A DNA stretch of 64,000 bases from Denitratimonas sp037478135 (GTDB lineage Bacteria; Pseudomonadota; Gammaproteobacteria; Xanthomonadales; Xanthomonadaceae): NCBI RefSeq assembly GCF_037478135.1, contig NZ_JBBHDV010000015.1, positions 1 through 64,000 of the forward strand. Direction: 5' to 3'. Below the pieces are notes generated by a model that worked only from the letters and a program-made list of their open reading frames with translations, was not told where the DNA came from and did no database searches. Both the position numbers and the translations under genes were made by a program. This document shows, one piece after another, positions 1 to 9,320 of the stretch. Every line of letters starts with the position of its first letter. Within the stretch, counting starts at the first letter, position 1.

Positions 1-115
1 GAAGCCGAATATACGTTCGCGGTGATCTTCCCGTCCGATGGGGTTGCGCTAGAGGAGGAGTCCATATACGGGCTACGGTTCTTTCCCGCGTTCCTGTGCC
101 AGGTGTTGGTGGGCT

Positions 116-928
116 TCAACGCTGGCAGCGCGGGCAGTAGACGGTGGCGCGCTGGCCCCAGTCGGCGGCACGCAGGGTGCCGCCGCAGACCTTGCAGGGC
201 TGGCCGGCGCGGCCGTAGACGAACAGTTCCTGCTCGAAATATCCCGGTTCGCCATCGGGATTGAGGAAATCACGCAGCGTGGTGCCACCGCGTTCAATCG
301 CCTGCGCCAGGATCTCCTGCACCGCGCCGGCCAGACGCTCCCAGCGGGCGGCGGAAATGCGCCCGGCCGGGCGCGCAGGATGGATGCCGGCACGGAACAG
401 CGCCTCGGTCGCATAGATATTGCCCACGCCCACCACGATGCGCTGGTCCATCAGGAAGTGCTTGACCGGCGCGCTGCGTCCGGCGGCGCGGCGGCGCAGA
501 TAGGCGCCATCGAAATCGGCCGACAACGGCTCCGGCCCGAGTCCGGCGAGCAGTTCATGCAGCTGGCCCTGCGGCTGCCACAGCACCGCACCGAAGCGAC
601 GCGGATCGGTCAGGCGCAGCATCGCGCCGTTGTCCAGAAGCAGATCGACATGATCGTGGGTGCGCGCCGGCGTGCCCTGCGGCAGCACCCGCAGGCTGCC
701 GGACATGCCCAGGTGCAGCAGCACGCTGCCGCTTTGCGCATCCAACAGCAGGTACTTGGCGCGGCGCCGCACCGCGTCGATCCGTTGCCCGGGAAGTTCC
801 GCCGAAATCTGTTCCGGAATCGGCCAGCGCAGCGCCGGGCGACGCAAGGTCACCGCCTTGATACGGCGTTCCAGCAGGTGCGGCGCAACGCCGCGCCGGG
901 TGGTTTCGACCTCGGGAAGTTCGGGCAT
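116..928 (-). CDS. mutM: Formamidopyrimidine-DNA glycosylase (Fpg/MutM)
   Basis: This base-excision repair enzyme removes 8-oxoguanine and ring-opened purines and nicks the abasic site. The 270-residue product starts MPELPEVE, which supplies the catalytic N-terminal proline and following glutamate. Lys58 in RRRAKYLLL corresponds to the conserved beta-elimination lysine. The C-terminal zinc finger has Cys245, Cys248, Cys265 and Cys268, with the conserved Arg260 between the pairs. An upstream in-frame ATG would add 29 residues, but the proline must be residue 2 for activity, so the start at 928 is firm. No strong ribosome binding site is visible. The gene stands alone, divergent from the EF-hand gene. 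Length matches the family. Confidence 0.97.
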   Translation of the reverse strand: MPELPEVETTRRGVAPHLLERRIKAVTLRRPALRWPIPEQISAELPGQRIDAVRRRAKYLLLDAQSGSVLLHLGMSGSLRVLPQGTPARTHDHVDLLLDNGAMLRLTDPRRFGAVLWQPQGQLHELLAGLGPEPLSADFDGAYLRRRAAGRSAPVKHFLMDQRIVVGVGNIYATEALFRAGIHPARPAGRISAARWERLAGAVQEILAQAIERGGTTLRDFLNPDGEPGYFEQELFVYGRAGQPCKVCGGTLRAADWGQRATVYCPRCQR

Positions 929-1053
929 GGGGATTTGTGGCCATGGAAAACCGGAGCTGGCCATTGTCGCCCAGTCCGCCACCGGCATGGGCCCTCGCGC
1001 CATGGATGACAGCACCGCGACCAGCCCGCATCATGCGGTACAGGGAGAATCCG

Positions 1054-1440
1054 ATGCCACATGCCAACACTGGCCGCTACGCCGCAGCTTCAACACGAAC
1101 CACCACCGCACTGCTGCTCCTGCTGCCTGCGCTGTTCGTCGCCGGTGCTGCGGGCGCGCAGGTGCAGACGCGCCAGGACTACCTGCGCCGGTTCGACACC
1201 AATGGCGATGGCCGGATCTCGCTGCAGGAATACCAGGACTACATGGGCCGCGGCTTCCACGCGATGGACCGCAACGGCGACGGCGTGCTGTCCGCCGACG
1301 AGCTGCCCAACGGCGTCCGCGCCCGCACCGCCACCACGCTGGAAGGCCACCGCCGCGCGCTGGCCCGGATGTTCGATCTGCTCGACACCGACAACAATGG
1401 CTTCTTGGACGCCAACGAACTGACCGCACCGCCACGCTGA
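1054..1440 (+). CDS. Exported EF-hand calcium-binding protein
   Basis: The product is a 128-residue secreted or periplasmic protein with three canonical 12-residue EF-hand loops: residues 48-59 (DTNGDGRISLQE), 72-83 (DRNGDGVLSADE) and 111-122 (DTDNNGFLDANE). Each has acidic or Asn residues at loop positions 1, 3 and 5, Gly at 6 and Glu at 12. Residues 1-35 form a signal peptide with a leucine-rich core ending in AGA-Q. The start at 1054 is chosen because GGGAGAA lies just upstream and it places the signal peptide at the N terminus. The role is probably calcium binding or signalling in the envelope. The partner is unknown. Confidence 0.85.
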   Translation: MPHANTGRYAAASTRTTTALLLLLPALFVAGAAGAQVQTRQDYLRRFDTNGDGRISLQEYQDYMGRGFHAMDRNGDGVLSADELPNGVRARTATTLEGHRRALARMFDLLDTDNNGFLDANELTAPPR

Positions 1441-1533
1441 GATCCTCGCCGCACGGAGGTGGCGGTCGCGCGGCCTCTGCGCGAGGATGGGGCATGACCG
1501 GCCCCGGCCGGCCCATATCAGGAGCCTCGAACC

Positions 1534-3006
1534 ATGGGCACATCCCCTCTTCCCCTGCGCGATCCGGACCTGCTGCGCCAACGCTGCCTGATCGGCGGTG
1601 AGTGGCTCGCGGCCGATTCCGGCAGCAGCTGCGATGTCACCAACCCGGCCACCGGCGCCGTGCTCGGCACCGTGCCGGACATGGGCGAGGCCGAAACCAG
1701 CCGCGCCATCGACGCCGCGCACGCCGCCTTCCCTGCATGGGCGAAAAAGACCGCGAAAGAGCGCGCCCAGATCCTGCGCCGGCTTTACGAACTGATGCTC
1801 ACCCACCAGGACGATCTGGCCCTGCTGATGACCGCCGAGCAGGGCAAGCCGCTGGCCGAATCCAAGGCCGAAATCGCCTATTCGGCCAGTTACATCGAGT
1901 GGTTTTCCGAAGAAGCTCGCCGCATCTACGGCGACACCATCCCCGGCCATGCCGCCGACAAACGCATCATGGTGCTGCGCCAGCCGCTCGGCGTGGTCGC
2001 CACGATCACGCCTTGGAATTTCCCCTCCGCGATGCTCGGGCGCAAGCTCGGCCCGGCGCTGGCCGCCGGCTGCGCCGTGGTCTGCAAGCCGGCGCTGCAG
2101 ACGCCGTATTCGGCATTGGCGCTGGGGCTGCTGGCCGAACGCGCCGGTCTGCCGCCGGGCGTGCTGAATATCGTCACCGGCGCCGACGCCGCCGCCATCG
2201 GTACCGAAATGACCTCCCACCCGAAGGTGCGCAAACTCTCGTTCACCGGCTCCACCGGCGTCGGCAGCACACTGATGGCGCAGTGCGCGAAGGGCATCAA
2301 GCGCGTCTCGCTGGAACTGGGCGGCAACGCGCCTTTCATCGTGTTCGACGATGCCGATCTGGATGCCGCGGTCGAAGGCGCGATGGCGAGCAAATTCCGC
2401 AACACCGGCCAGACCTGTGTCTGCGCCAACCGCCTGTTCGTGCAGGCCGGCGTGTACGACGCCTTCGCGGAAAAACTCTGCGCAGCGGTCGCCAGGCTGC
2501 GCGTCGGTGACGGCCTCGCCGGTGCCACCGACCAAGGCCCGTTGATCGATACCAAGGCACTGGAAAAGGTCGAAGAGCACGTCGCCGACGCCACCGCCAA
2601 GGGCGCACGCATCGCACTGGGCGGCAAGCGCCACGCGCTGGGCGGCACCTTCTATGAGCCCACCGTGCTGCTCGACGTGAACCCGGACATGCGGATCACA
2701 CACGAGGAAACCTTCGGCCCGGTCGCGCCACTGTTCCGCTTCGAGACCGAAGAGCAGGCCATCGCACTGGCCAACGACACCGAGGCCGGACTGGCCGGCT
2801 ACTTCTATACCCGCGATCTGGCGCGCGCCTTCCGCGTCGCCGAAGCACTGGAATGCGGCATCGTCGGCGTCAATACCGGCCTGGTGTCGACCGAAGTCGC
2901 GCCGTTTGGCGGCATCAAGCAATCCGGCATCGGCCGCGAAGGCTCCAAGTACGGACTGGATGACTACACAGAACTGAAGTACGTGTGCCTGGGTGGCATG
3001 GGATGA
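1534..3006 (+). CDS. gabD: NAD(P)-dependent succinate-semialdehyde dehydrogenase
   Basis: This 490-residue aldehyde dehydrogenase oxidises succinate semialdehyde to succinate at the end of GABA breakdown. The catalytic general base is Glu261 in LELGGNAP. The nucleophile is Cys295 in GQTCVCANR, and the nearby Cys297 matches the second cysteine seen in GabD-type SSADHs. The cofactor-binding PWNFP and FTGSTGVG segments are present. AGGAG sits 8 bases before the ATG. No gabT (GABA transaminase) is adjacent, so the semialdehyde source is not shown here. A related semialdehyde dehydrogenase specificity is possible but less likely. Confidence 0.92.
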   Translation: MGTSPLPLRDPDLLRQRCLIGGEWLAADSGSSCDVTNPATGAVLGTVPDMGEAETSRAIDAAHAAFPAWAKKTAKERAQILRRLYELMLTHQDDLALLMTAEQGKPLAESKAEIAYSASYIEWFSEEARRIYGDTIPGHAADKRIMVLRQPLGVVATITPWNFPSAMLGRKLGPALAAGCAVVCKPALQTPYSALALGLLAERAGLPPGVLNIVTGADAAAIGTEMTSHPKVRKLSFTGSTGVGSTLMAQCAKGIKRVSLELGGNAPFIVFDDADLDAAVEGAMASKFRNTGQTCVCANRLFVQAGVYDAFAEKLCAAVARLRVGDGLAGATDQGPLIDTKALEKVEEHVADATAKGARIALGGKRHALGGTFYEPTVLLDVNPDMRITHEETFGPVAPLFRFETEEQAIALANDTEAGLAGYFYTRDLARAFRVAEALECGIVGVNTGLVSTEVAPFGGIKQSGIGREGSKYGLDDYTELKYVCLGGMG

Positions 3007-4166
3007 CGAACCGGCGCGCCGCCGCCGGCTGGCTCGCGGCACTGGCGATGCTTGCCGCCAGTCAGGCAAGCGCCGATGAGCTGCCGGATCGCGACATCCT
3101 GCTGTCGGACAGCTAACGGCGCCCGGTCGATTTTTCCGCCTATGCGCCGCCGGCAAATGCGAAGCCGGCGAAGCAGCGCTTCGAGGGCTGGCTGCGGCTG
3201 TCCGGCAAGCCGTCCACGCGCACCGTGCTGGCGCTGGAGGTTTCGTGTCACCACGCGCACTGCGGCAGACGCGCGGCCTGCCGCAGGTTCTGGACATCAC
3301 CTTCGTGCAGCATGGCCAAGCGCTGATCCCGGCGTAGCACGGACCGATCCCGAGCACGTATCCGTGGGGAAGTTCATGTTCGAGCCGTGTCGGGTCTGGG
3401 ACAAGCCGGGCGATGATGGCCACAGCCGCGCCGCGACTCCGTTCGCACTAGTGCAGCGCAATGCCAATTGCACGCACAATGGCATGTTGATGCTGAGCTT
3501 CAGTGCCGATGGCGGGGTTTCGCGCGCCAGCGGTTGTCTCGCCGAGCGCTGGAAGGATGTCCAGCTGCGCCACCTGCTGGGCATGAGCAGCGGCCAGCAC
3601 GACTCGCCGGCCTATATGGCGGACGAGGAATCACCACGCATCGGCGCATTCCCGGACGCGAACAGCACGACGTGTTCGACGACCTGCTCTGGGCCGATCT
3701 GTTCGCACCGCTGCAACTGAGCCCTGCTGCACGCGTCACACGCCGCAGCCACGATGCGCAGCGGCAACCACTGTTCGGCTGGGGTTTGACGCTGCTGGCG
3801 ATGACATCGCGAAACTGGCGCGCTTTCTCGGTGAACAGCGTGGCCGCATCAACGGCCGCGAGGTGCCGGATGCCGGCATATTCGAAGCGGCGATGCAACG
3901 CGATCCGGCGCAACCCGGCCTGCAGGTGGCTTCATTGCGAAACTACCGCTACCAACACGGATTCTGGGCACGCAACCTGCAAACCGGACTGGGCTGCCCG
4001 GAGCCGCTCTGGGTGCTGTTCCTGTCCGGCTTCGGTGGCATCACGCTGGCGTTGTTTCCCAATGGTGTGGCCTGGGTACAACATCGCCGACGATGGCCTG
4101 CTGGCCTCGATCGACTTCGCCGCACCGGCGATGGAAGCGGCGAAGATCCGCGGGCTCTGCGACTAG
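3003..4166 (+). pseudogene. Decayed serine hydrolase (beta-lactamase-like / 6-aminohexanoate hydrolase type)
   Basis: The reading frame overlaps the gabD stop by 4 bases and opens with a plausible signal peptide (ATG 3003). It hits an in-frame TAA at 3114-3116, then changes frame several times. Recognisable pieces are RGLPQVLDITFVQHG (about 3280-3336), CTHNGMLMLSFSADGG and WKDVQLRHLLGMSSG (about 3470-3590), FDDLLWADLFAPLQLSPA (about 3675-3730), DIAKLARFLG and GFGGITLALFPNGV (about 3805-4070), and an end at AAKIRGLCD with TAG 4164-4166. The SxxK catalytic segment and part of the following domain are missing. This is family recognition from motifs; multiple stops and shifts rule out a functional full-length product. 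Confidence 0.8.
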
Positions 4167-5575
4167 AACTGGAAATACACGAACGGCACCTGCGCATCGA
4201 CCTGCGCGAAGATTTCCAGGAACAACAGGGCCAGCGCGCCGACCAGTGCCACCAGCGGCAGACTGGCGCGCTGCACCAGCCAGTCCTGCAGCCAGCGCCG
4301 GTGGTCGAGCAGACAGAACGCCAGCGTTCCAACGGGAATCAGCACGATCGCCGGATGCGCCTGCGCGAAACCCCAGCCCTGTGGTGCCAGCAAGGCCTGG
4401 AAGGTGGCGAGCGAAGCGGCGAAATCCGGTGCCCGGAACGGAATCCAGCCAAGCGTGACGATGACGAAGGTCAGCCCGATCCAGAACGGCAGCAGCCAGC
4501 GCGCATCCACAATGCCGGCGATGCCGGACTTTTCCACCGCCTGCCGCCACAAGCGATGCCCGATCAGCAGGAAGCCGTGGTACAGCCCCCAGATCGCGAA
4601 GTTCCAGCTCGCACCGTGCCACAGCCCGCCCAGGCCCATGACGATCAGCAGATTCACATAGGTGCGCGGCACGCTGACGCGGTTACCGCCCAGGCTGATG
4701 TAGAGGTAATCGCGCAGCCAGAACGACAGCGAGATATGCCAGCGCCGCCAGAATTCGGTGATGCTGGCCGACAGATACGGCCGCTCGAAATTGGGCGGAA
4801 ACTTGTAGCCCAGCAGCCGTGCACAACCGCGCGCGATGTCGGTGTAGCCGGAAAAATCGAAGTAGATCTGCATCGAAAACGCCAGCACACCAGCCCAGGC
4901 CGGCACCTCGGCGCCGTTGTATTGCGCGCCCGTGTACCAGGCATCGGCGATCGGCGCGAACCAGTTGGCAAACGCCACCTTCTTGATCAGCCCCTTGAGG
5001 ATTTCCCGCATGCCCCAGCGCGAATCCTCCGACGTCAGCGGCAGGCGCTGCGCCAACTGCGGAAAGAAATCCATCGGCCGGATGATCGGCCCGGCCACCA
5101 GGTGCGGGAAGAAGGTGATGAACAGGGAAAAATCCACCGGATCGCGCACCGCACGCATCTGTCGGCGGTAGATGTCCACCGCGTAGGCAATGCCCTCGAA
5201 GGTGAAGAAGCTGATGCCCACCGGCAGCACGATGTTCAGCAGCATGCCGTCCGGGTTCAGACCGAACAGCGTGGCGAAGGAATCGACGAAGAAGTTGGCG
5301 TACTTGAAGAACCCCAATACCGCCAGATTGAACGCCACCGCAAGCGCCACCATGCGTTTGCGCGCGTTGCCCTCACGCGCATCGATGGCGATGCCGAAAA
5401 AGTAGTTCACCACGATGGAGCCGCCCAGCAACAGGCAGAAGCGCCAGTCCCAGACGCCGTAGAACACAAAGCTGGCCAGCACCAGCGCGACCTTGGCCGG
5501 ACGGTCGCGCAACAGCGCCAGGCCCAGCAGAACGGCCGCGAAGAAGATCCAGTACTGGAAGGTATCGAACATCAT
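4163..5575 (-). CDS. MBOAT-family O-acyltransferase (AlgI-like)
   Basis: This polytopic inner-membrane protein of 470 residues probably passes acyl, usually acetyl, groups across the membrane for polysaccharide modification. It has many hydrophobic helices, the family motif around RRWHISLSFWLRDYLYI, and His320 in GGLWHGASW, the invariant MBOAT catalytic histidine. Its ATG overlaps the stop of the SGNH gene upstream by 4 bases, so the two are translationally coupled. AlgI works with AlgX/AlgJ-type SGNH proteins in alginate acetylation, and this pair fits that layout. No glycosyltransferase or polymer-export gene is near, so the acceptor is unknown. Its stop codon overlaps that of the convergent pseudogene. 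Confidence 0.9.
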   Translation of the reverse strand: MMFDTFQYWIFFAAVLLGLALLRDRPAKVALVLASFVFYGVWDWRFCLLLGGSIVVNYFFGIAIDAREGNARKRMVALAVAFNLAVLGFFKYANFFVDSFATLFGLNPDGMLLNIVLPVGISFFTFEGIAYAVDIYRRQMRAVRDPVDFSLFITFFPHLVAGPIIRPMDFFPQLAQRLPLTSEDSRWGMREILKGLIKKVAFANWFAPIADAWYTGAQYNGAEVPAWAGVLAFSMQIYFDFSGYTDIARGCARLLGYKFPPNFERPYLSASITEFWRRWHISLSFWLRDYLYISLGGNRVSVPRTYVNLLIVMGLGGLWHGASWNFAIWGLYHGFLLIGHRLWRQAVEKSGIAGIVDARWLLPFWIGLTFVIVTLGWIPFRAPDFAASLATFQALLAPQGWGFAQAHPAIVLIPVGTLAFCLLDHRRWLQDWLVQRASLPLVALVGALALLFLEIFAQVDAQVPFVYFQF

Positions 5576-6723
5576 CGCGGCGACACCTGCTTCGCATCCG
5601 CGCCTGATCCGTCGGCATCGGGCAACGGATGCCCGATGACCTGCGCCACCGCCTGTGCCACCCGGCGACTGATGACCTCACGCCCATGCAGGTTGACGTG
5701 CAGGGTGTCGAAGAAATAGTCCGGCGCCTCCAGATCGGCGAGGAAATCCGGCGGCAGCACCGTGACTTCTGGTTCGTTCGCCAATGCCGCAAGCGACGGC
5801 GGCAGATCGCCGAAATCCGGCAGCAGCGCCGGATAGGGACTGCGTGGATGCGGGTAGAAGATCAACGGCACATCATGCGCGCGCGCCAGCGCCAGAACCT
5901 GGCCCAGCCAGTGTGCGAGGAAAGCGTCATTGACAGGTTTTTCGGCCACGCGCACATCGCGCAGATGCTGTTCGATCTTTTGCCGCTGGCCTGCATCGGC
6001 ATCGCTGAAATCGACCACCTGGCCTGCGGCATCAAAATGCAGCGCCGGCATGCGCTCTTCGCGCCCGGCGTAGTTACTGGCATGTTCGAGCCACCATTGC
6101 CGGTAGTCCAGATGCTGCCGGCGCGCCTCCGGCGCCGACAGCAGTGCGCGCGTGTCGGCCTGCATCACCAGCGCCGGCGTCCAAACCGTGCGATGCGCGC
6201 GGCGGCGCATTTCCTCACTGGTGAAGCTGGCCGGAAACGTCCACATGTCACGCGGGTCCACCAGCGGCGCCATGAACAGCGTATCCAGCGACCAGTTCGC
6301 CAGTTCACCGCCACCGATATGCCGATACGGCAGACCGACGACCACCGCATCGAACCGCGTGTCTCGCCGTTGCAGCTCACGCAGCAGGTAGTACCAGGTG
6401 CGCGGCGTGCTGCCAGGCACCGCGAGATTGACGAAATCCAGACCGGGCACCTGCGCCTGCGCCACCGGTTTGGAGAACCCTTCGCCAACACGCGAGTCAC
6501 CGAACACCAGCACCACCGGCGCCGTGCCGCCGGTTTCGTTCTGCGCGCGCGCCAGGCGCAGCGTCACCGCCCCGGCATTGGAGCGCGGTTCGGCCAGCCA
6601 GCGGTAGTAGAAACCGCTGCGATAGACCAGCGACTCCAACACGAACCAGACCAGCAGCAGCGCCAGCGTCAACACCAGCAGGCGGCGTATGTGGGCCCAG
6701 GCCCGTGCGGGGGAATCGAACAT
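5572..6723 (-). CDS. SGNH/GDSL-like membrane-anchored acyltransferase partner
   Basis: The 383-residue protein has one N-terminal membrane helix (about residues 10-30) followed by a periplasmic SGNH-hydrolase-like domain. The nucleophile is Ser77 in VFGDSRVGEG, and the C-terminal catalytic pair is Asp339 and His342 in DTLHVN. It probably places an acyl group delivered by the coupled MBOAT protein onto an extracellular glycan, by analogy with AlgX/AlgJ. The start at 6723 places the membrane helix at the N terminus; the longer frame to 6888 has an improbable leader. It forms a two-gene unit with the MBOAT gene. Confidence 0.8.
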   Translation of the reverse strand: MFDSPARAWAHIRRLLVLTLALLLVWFVLESLVYRSGFYYRWLAEPRSNAGAVTLRLARAQNETGGTAPVVLVFGDSRVGEGFSKPVAQAQVPGLDFVNLAVPGSTPRTWYYLLRELQRRDTRFDAVVVGLPYRHIGGGELANWSLDTLFMAPLVDPRDMWTFPASFTSEEMRRRAHRTVWTPALVMQADTRALLSAPEARRQHLDYRQWWLEHASNYAGREERMPALHFDAAGQVVDFSDADAGQRQKIEQHLRDVRVAEKPVNDAFLAHWLGQVLALARAHDVPLIFYPHPRSPYPALLPDFGDLPPSLAALANEPEVTVLPPDFLADLEAPDYFFDTLHVNLHGREVISRRVAQAVAQVIGHPLPDADGSGADAKQVSPR

Positions 6724-6868
6724 GGAGCCCAGACTAACGTCCTGTGCGATGGTGGTCGCACGATTATCCGCTTTTTCTCTGGCGTTTCCGCGACACCCGT
6801 GCCCGATTTGGCATCCGCCTGCGGCGCCCTGCGCTAAGCTTGCTGACCTGCCCCGCAAAGCTGCCCGC

Positions 6869-7561
6869 ATGTCCATCACCGACTTCATCGAGATCTATCC
6901 CAATGCCGTGTCGCCTGAGGTCTGCGCACAGATCGTGGCGCGCTTCGAGGCCGATCAGGACAAGGGGCCGGGCAGAGTCGGCTCGGGTGTGTTTCCCGAA
7001 CTCAAGGACAGCCGTGACCTGATGCTGCAGGGCAAGGCGCACTGGCAGGACGTGGAACACCTGCTGATGGGTGCGGCGCTGAAGGCCACCGTGGAATATC
7101 TGCGGCGCTATCCGCACCTGTTGATCGCGCCATTGATGCTGAAGATGGGCAACCCGCCACGCCAGCTGACCGAACAGGACATCCTGGACATGCCGCAGGA
7201 GCGCATCACCGCGCTGGTCCAGACCATGCTGCGTCCCGGCGCGGTCAATCTGCAGCGCTACACCGCCGACCAGGGCGGCTATCCGTACTGGCACTGCGAG
7301 CTGTATCCGCGCGATCCGGATTGCGAAACCCTGCACCGCCACCTGCTGTGGACGGTCTATCTGAACGATGGTTTCTCCGAAGGCGAAACCGAGTTCCTTT
7401 ACCAGCAGCGCAAGGTCAAGCCGCGCACCGGCGACCTGCTGCTGGCACCGGCCGCCTTCACCCACACCCATCGCGGCAACATGCCGCGCGGTGGCGACAA
7501 GTACATCGCCACCAGCTGGATCCTGATGCAGCGCGCCGAAGTGCTGTTCCCGCAGCAGTAA
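6869..7561 (+). CDS. 2-oxoglutarate/Fe(II)-dependent oxygenase family protein
   Basis: The 230-residue product has a double-stranded beta-helix oxygenase core. Iron ligands are probably His142 and Glu144 in YWHCELYP and a distal histidine in THTHRG (His199 or His201). Lys211 in GGDKYIATSW occupies the place where a basic residue binds 2-oxoglutarate. The HxE variant instead of HxD is tolerated in this superfamily. The start at 6869 gives the natural MSITDFIEIYPNAV opening, and longer frames are spurious. The substrate cannot be told; related proteins hydroxylate amino acids or proteins. It stands alone, divergent from the SGNH gene. Confidence 0.75.
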   Translation: MSITDFIEIYPNAVSPEVCAQIVARFEADQDKGPGRVGSGVFPELKDSRDLMLQGKAHWQDVEHLLMGAALKATVEYLRRYPHLLIAPLMLKMGNPPRQLTEQDILDMPQERITALVQTMLRPGAVNLQRYTADQGGYPYWHCELYPRDPDCETLHRHLLWTVYLNDGFSEGETEFLYQQRKVKPRTGDLLLAPAAFTHTHRGNMPRGGDKYIATSWILMQRAEVLFPQQ

Positions 7562-7588
7562 TTCCGCCCGACCAGTGCGGCCGCAGCC

Positions 7589-9289
7589 TCAGCGCGCCGC
7601 CGCCGGATCCTCGTCGATATAGGCCTGCGCCATCGCCAGTGCGGCGGGGAAATCGCTGGCCATGCCGAGCAGCGCTGGATGATGCACCATGCCCATGTCG
7701 ATCACGGTGCGCCGCGGTTGCGGCTGCAGGCCTGAGAAAATCGCGCGGATGCCGCGCCGCTGGCAGCGGTCCAGCAAGGCATCCAGCCCGGCCTCGCCCG
7801 AGGCATCCATGATCGGCACCAGGCGCATGCGCAGGATGAACACGCGGGTGCCGCGCGGTACCTGATCCAGCACATTGTCCAACCGGCTGACCGCGGCAAA
7901 GAACAGCGGCCCGGCCACGCGGCAGGCCTCGACGCCGGGCGGCAGCGCCGCCCGCTGGGCCGAACCAACCTCGTCATTGCCTTCGTCATCGACCAGCCCG
8001 CCCGCCTCCGAATCCGGCTCCACCTCGACCACGCGGCTCATCCGGTTCATGAAGATGAAGGCGGCCATCACCACACCGACTTCGATCGCCACGGTCAGGT
8101 CGAACATCACCGTCAGCACGAACGTGGTCAGCAGCACCAGGCGGTCGCCCCAGGGTGACTTCATCAGGCGCCGGAAGCGGTCCACCTCGCTCATGTTCCA
8201 GGCCACCATCAGCAGCACGGCAGCGAGCGCCGGCAGCGGCACATGGCTCATCAACGGCGCCAGCAACAGCATGAACAGCAGCAGGAAGGCGCTGTGCGCG
8301 ATGCCGGCGATCGGCGAGCGTGCGCCGGCCCGGATATTGGTCGCAGTACGCGCGATCGCGCCGGTGGCCGGCAGGCCGGCGATCAGCGCCGAGCCGACAT
8401 TGGCCACGCCCTGGGCCACCAGTTCGGCATTGGAACGGTGCTTGCCGCCGGTCATTCCATCGGCCACGACCGCCGACAGCAGCGACTCGACGCCAGCCAG
8501 GAAAGCGATGGTGAAACTGGCTGGCAGCAGATCCATGGTGCGATCCAGCGGAATATGCGGGAACGCGATCTGCGGCAGCGCGCGCGGCAATTCGCCAAAG
8601 GTGCTGCCGATGGTTTCCACCGGCAAAACCAGCCCCAGCAGCGAACCACCGACCACCGCCATCAGCAGCACCGGCCACTGCGGCCGCCAGCGCTTGATCG
8701 CAACGATCCCGCCCAGGCAGATCAGCGTCAGCGTCAGTGCCGCCAGATTGAACGTATCCAGATGCGCCCAGTAGCTCTGCCAACGCGCCAGGAATTCGCC
8801 CGGAAGATGCTCGATCTTCAGCCCCAGCGCATCCTTGACCTGGCTGACGAAGATCGTCACCGCGATGCCGGCGGTGAAACCGGTGATCACCGGCTGCGGC
8901 ATGAACTTCATCAGATTGCCCAGCCGCAGCAACCCGGCGGCGATCAGCATCAGGCCAGCCATCAGCGTGCACAGCACCAGGCCGCCGTAGCCGTACTGTT
9001 CGATGACGTTGAACACCACCGGGATGAAAGCTGCCGTCGGCCCGCCGATCTGCACCTTGGAGCCGCCCAGCAGCGAGATCAGGAACCCAGCGACGATCGC
9101 GGTGTGCAGACCCTTGTCCGGCGTGGTGCCCGAGGCGATCGCCAGCGCCATCGCCAGCGGCAAGGCCACCACCGCAACGGTGAATCCGGCCATCGCGTCG
9201 GCGCGCAGATCGCCCAGCGAATAGCCGTGGCGCAATACCGATACGAGCTTGGGCTCGAAGGAACGTCCCGGGAGGATGCGGCCGCTCAT
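7589..9289 (-). CDS. SulP-family anion transporter with STAS domain
   Basis: This 566-residue inner-membrane carrier has about ten to twelve helices in the first 420 residues, including the typical early DAMAGFTVAVVALPLAMALA and GPTAAFIPVV segments. A cytoplasmic STAS domain follows in the last 110 residues (FILRMRLVPIMDASGEAGLDALL). SulP proteins move sulfate, bicarbonate or dicarboxylates, often coupled to Na+ or H+. No carbonic anhydrase or sulfur-assimilation gene is adjacent, so the anion is not assignable. The gene ends 28 bases from the convergent 2OG oxygenase. Confidence 0.9.
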   Translation of the reverse strand: MSGRILPGRSFEPKLVSVLRHGYSLGDLRADAMAGFTVAVVALPLAMALAIASGTTPDKGLHTAIVAGFLISLLGGSKVQIGGPTAAFIPVVFNVIEQYGYGGLVLCTLMAGLMLIAAGLLRLGNLMKFMPQPVITGFTAGIAVTIFVSQVKDALGLKIEHLPGEFLARWQSYWAHLDTFNLAALTLTLICLGGIVAIKRWRPQWPVLLMAVVGGSLLGLVLPVETIGSTFGELPRALPQIAFPHIPLDRTMDLLPASFTIAFLAGVESLLSAVVADGMTGGKHRSNAELVAQGVANVGSALIAGLPATGAIARTATNIRAGARSPIAGIAHSAFLLLFMLLLAPLMSHVPLPALAAVLLMVAWNMSEVDRFRRLMKSPWGDRLVLLTTFVLTVMFDLTVAIEVGVVMAAFIFMNRMSRVVEVEPDSEAGGLVDDEGNDEVGSAQRAALPPGVEACRVAGPLFFAAVSRLDNVLDQVPRGTRVFILRMRLVPIMDASGEAGLDALLDRCQRRGIRAIFSGLQPQPRRTVIDMGMVHHPALLGMASDFPAALAMAQAYIDEDPAAAR

Positions 9290-9320
9290 GCCCGGATGCC
9301 GGCCTGCGCCGACCAGGTGC

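Noticed and set aside
1442..1486. Hairpin ATCCTCGC/GCGAGGAT as a gabD attenuator
   Set aside because: The stem is short, has no T-tract, and no leader peptide or known regulator fits.
1090..3423. A 777-codon open frame antisense to gabD
   Set aside because: It mirrors the third-codon GC bias of gabD and has no domain, signal peptide or ribosome binding site.
3863..5719. A 618-codon plus-strand frame over the MBOAT gene
   Set aside because: Only its first 70 codons are real, and they belong to the decayed hydrolase; the rest is antisense to the MBOAT gene.
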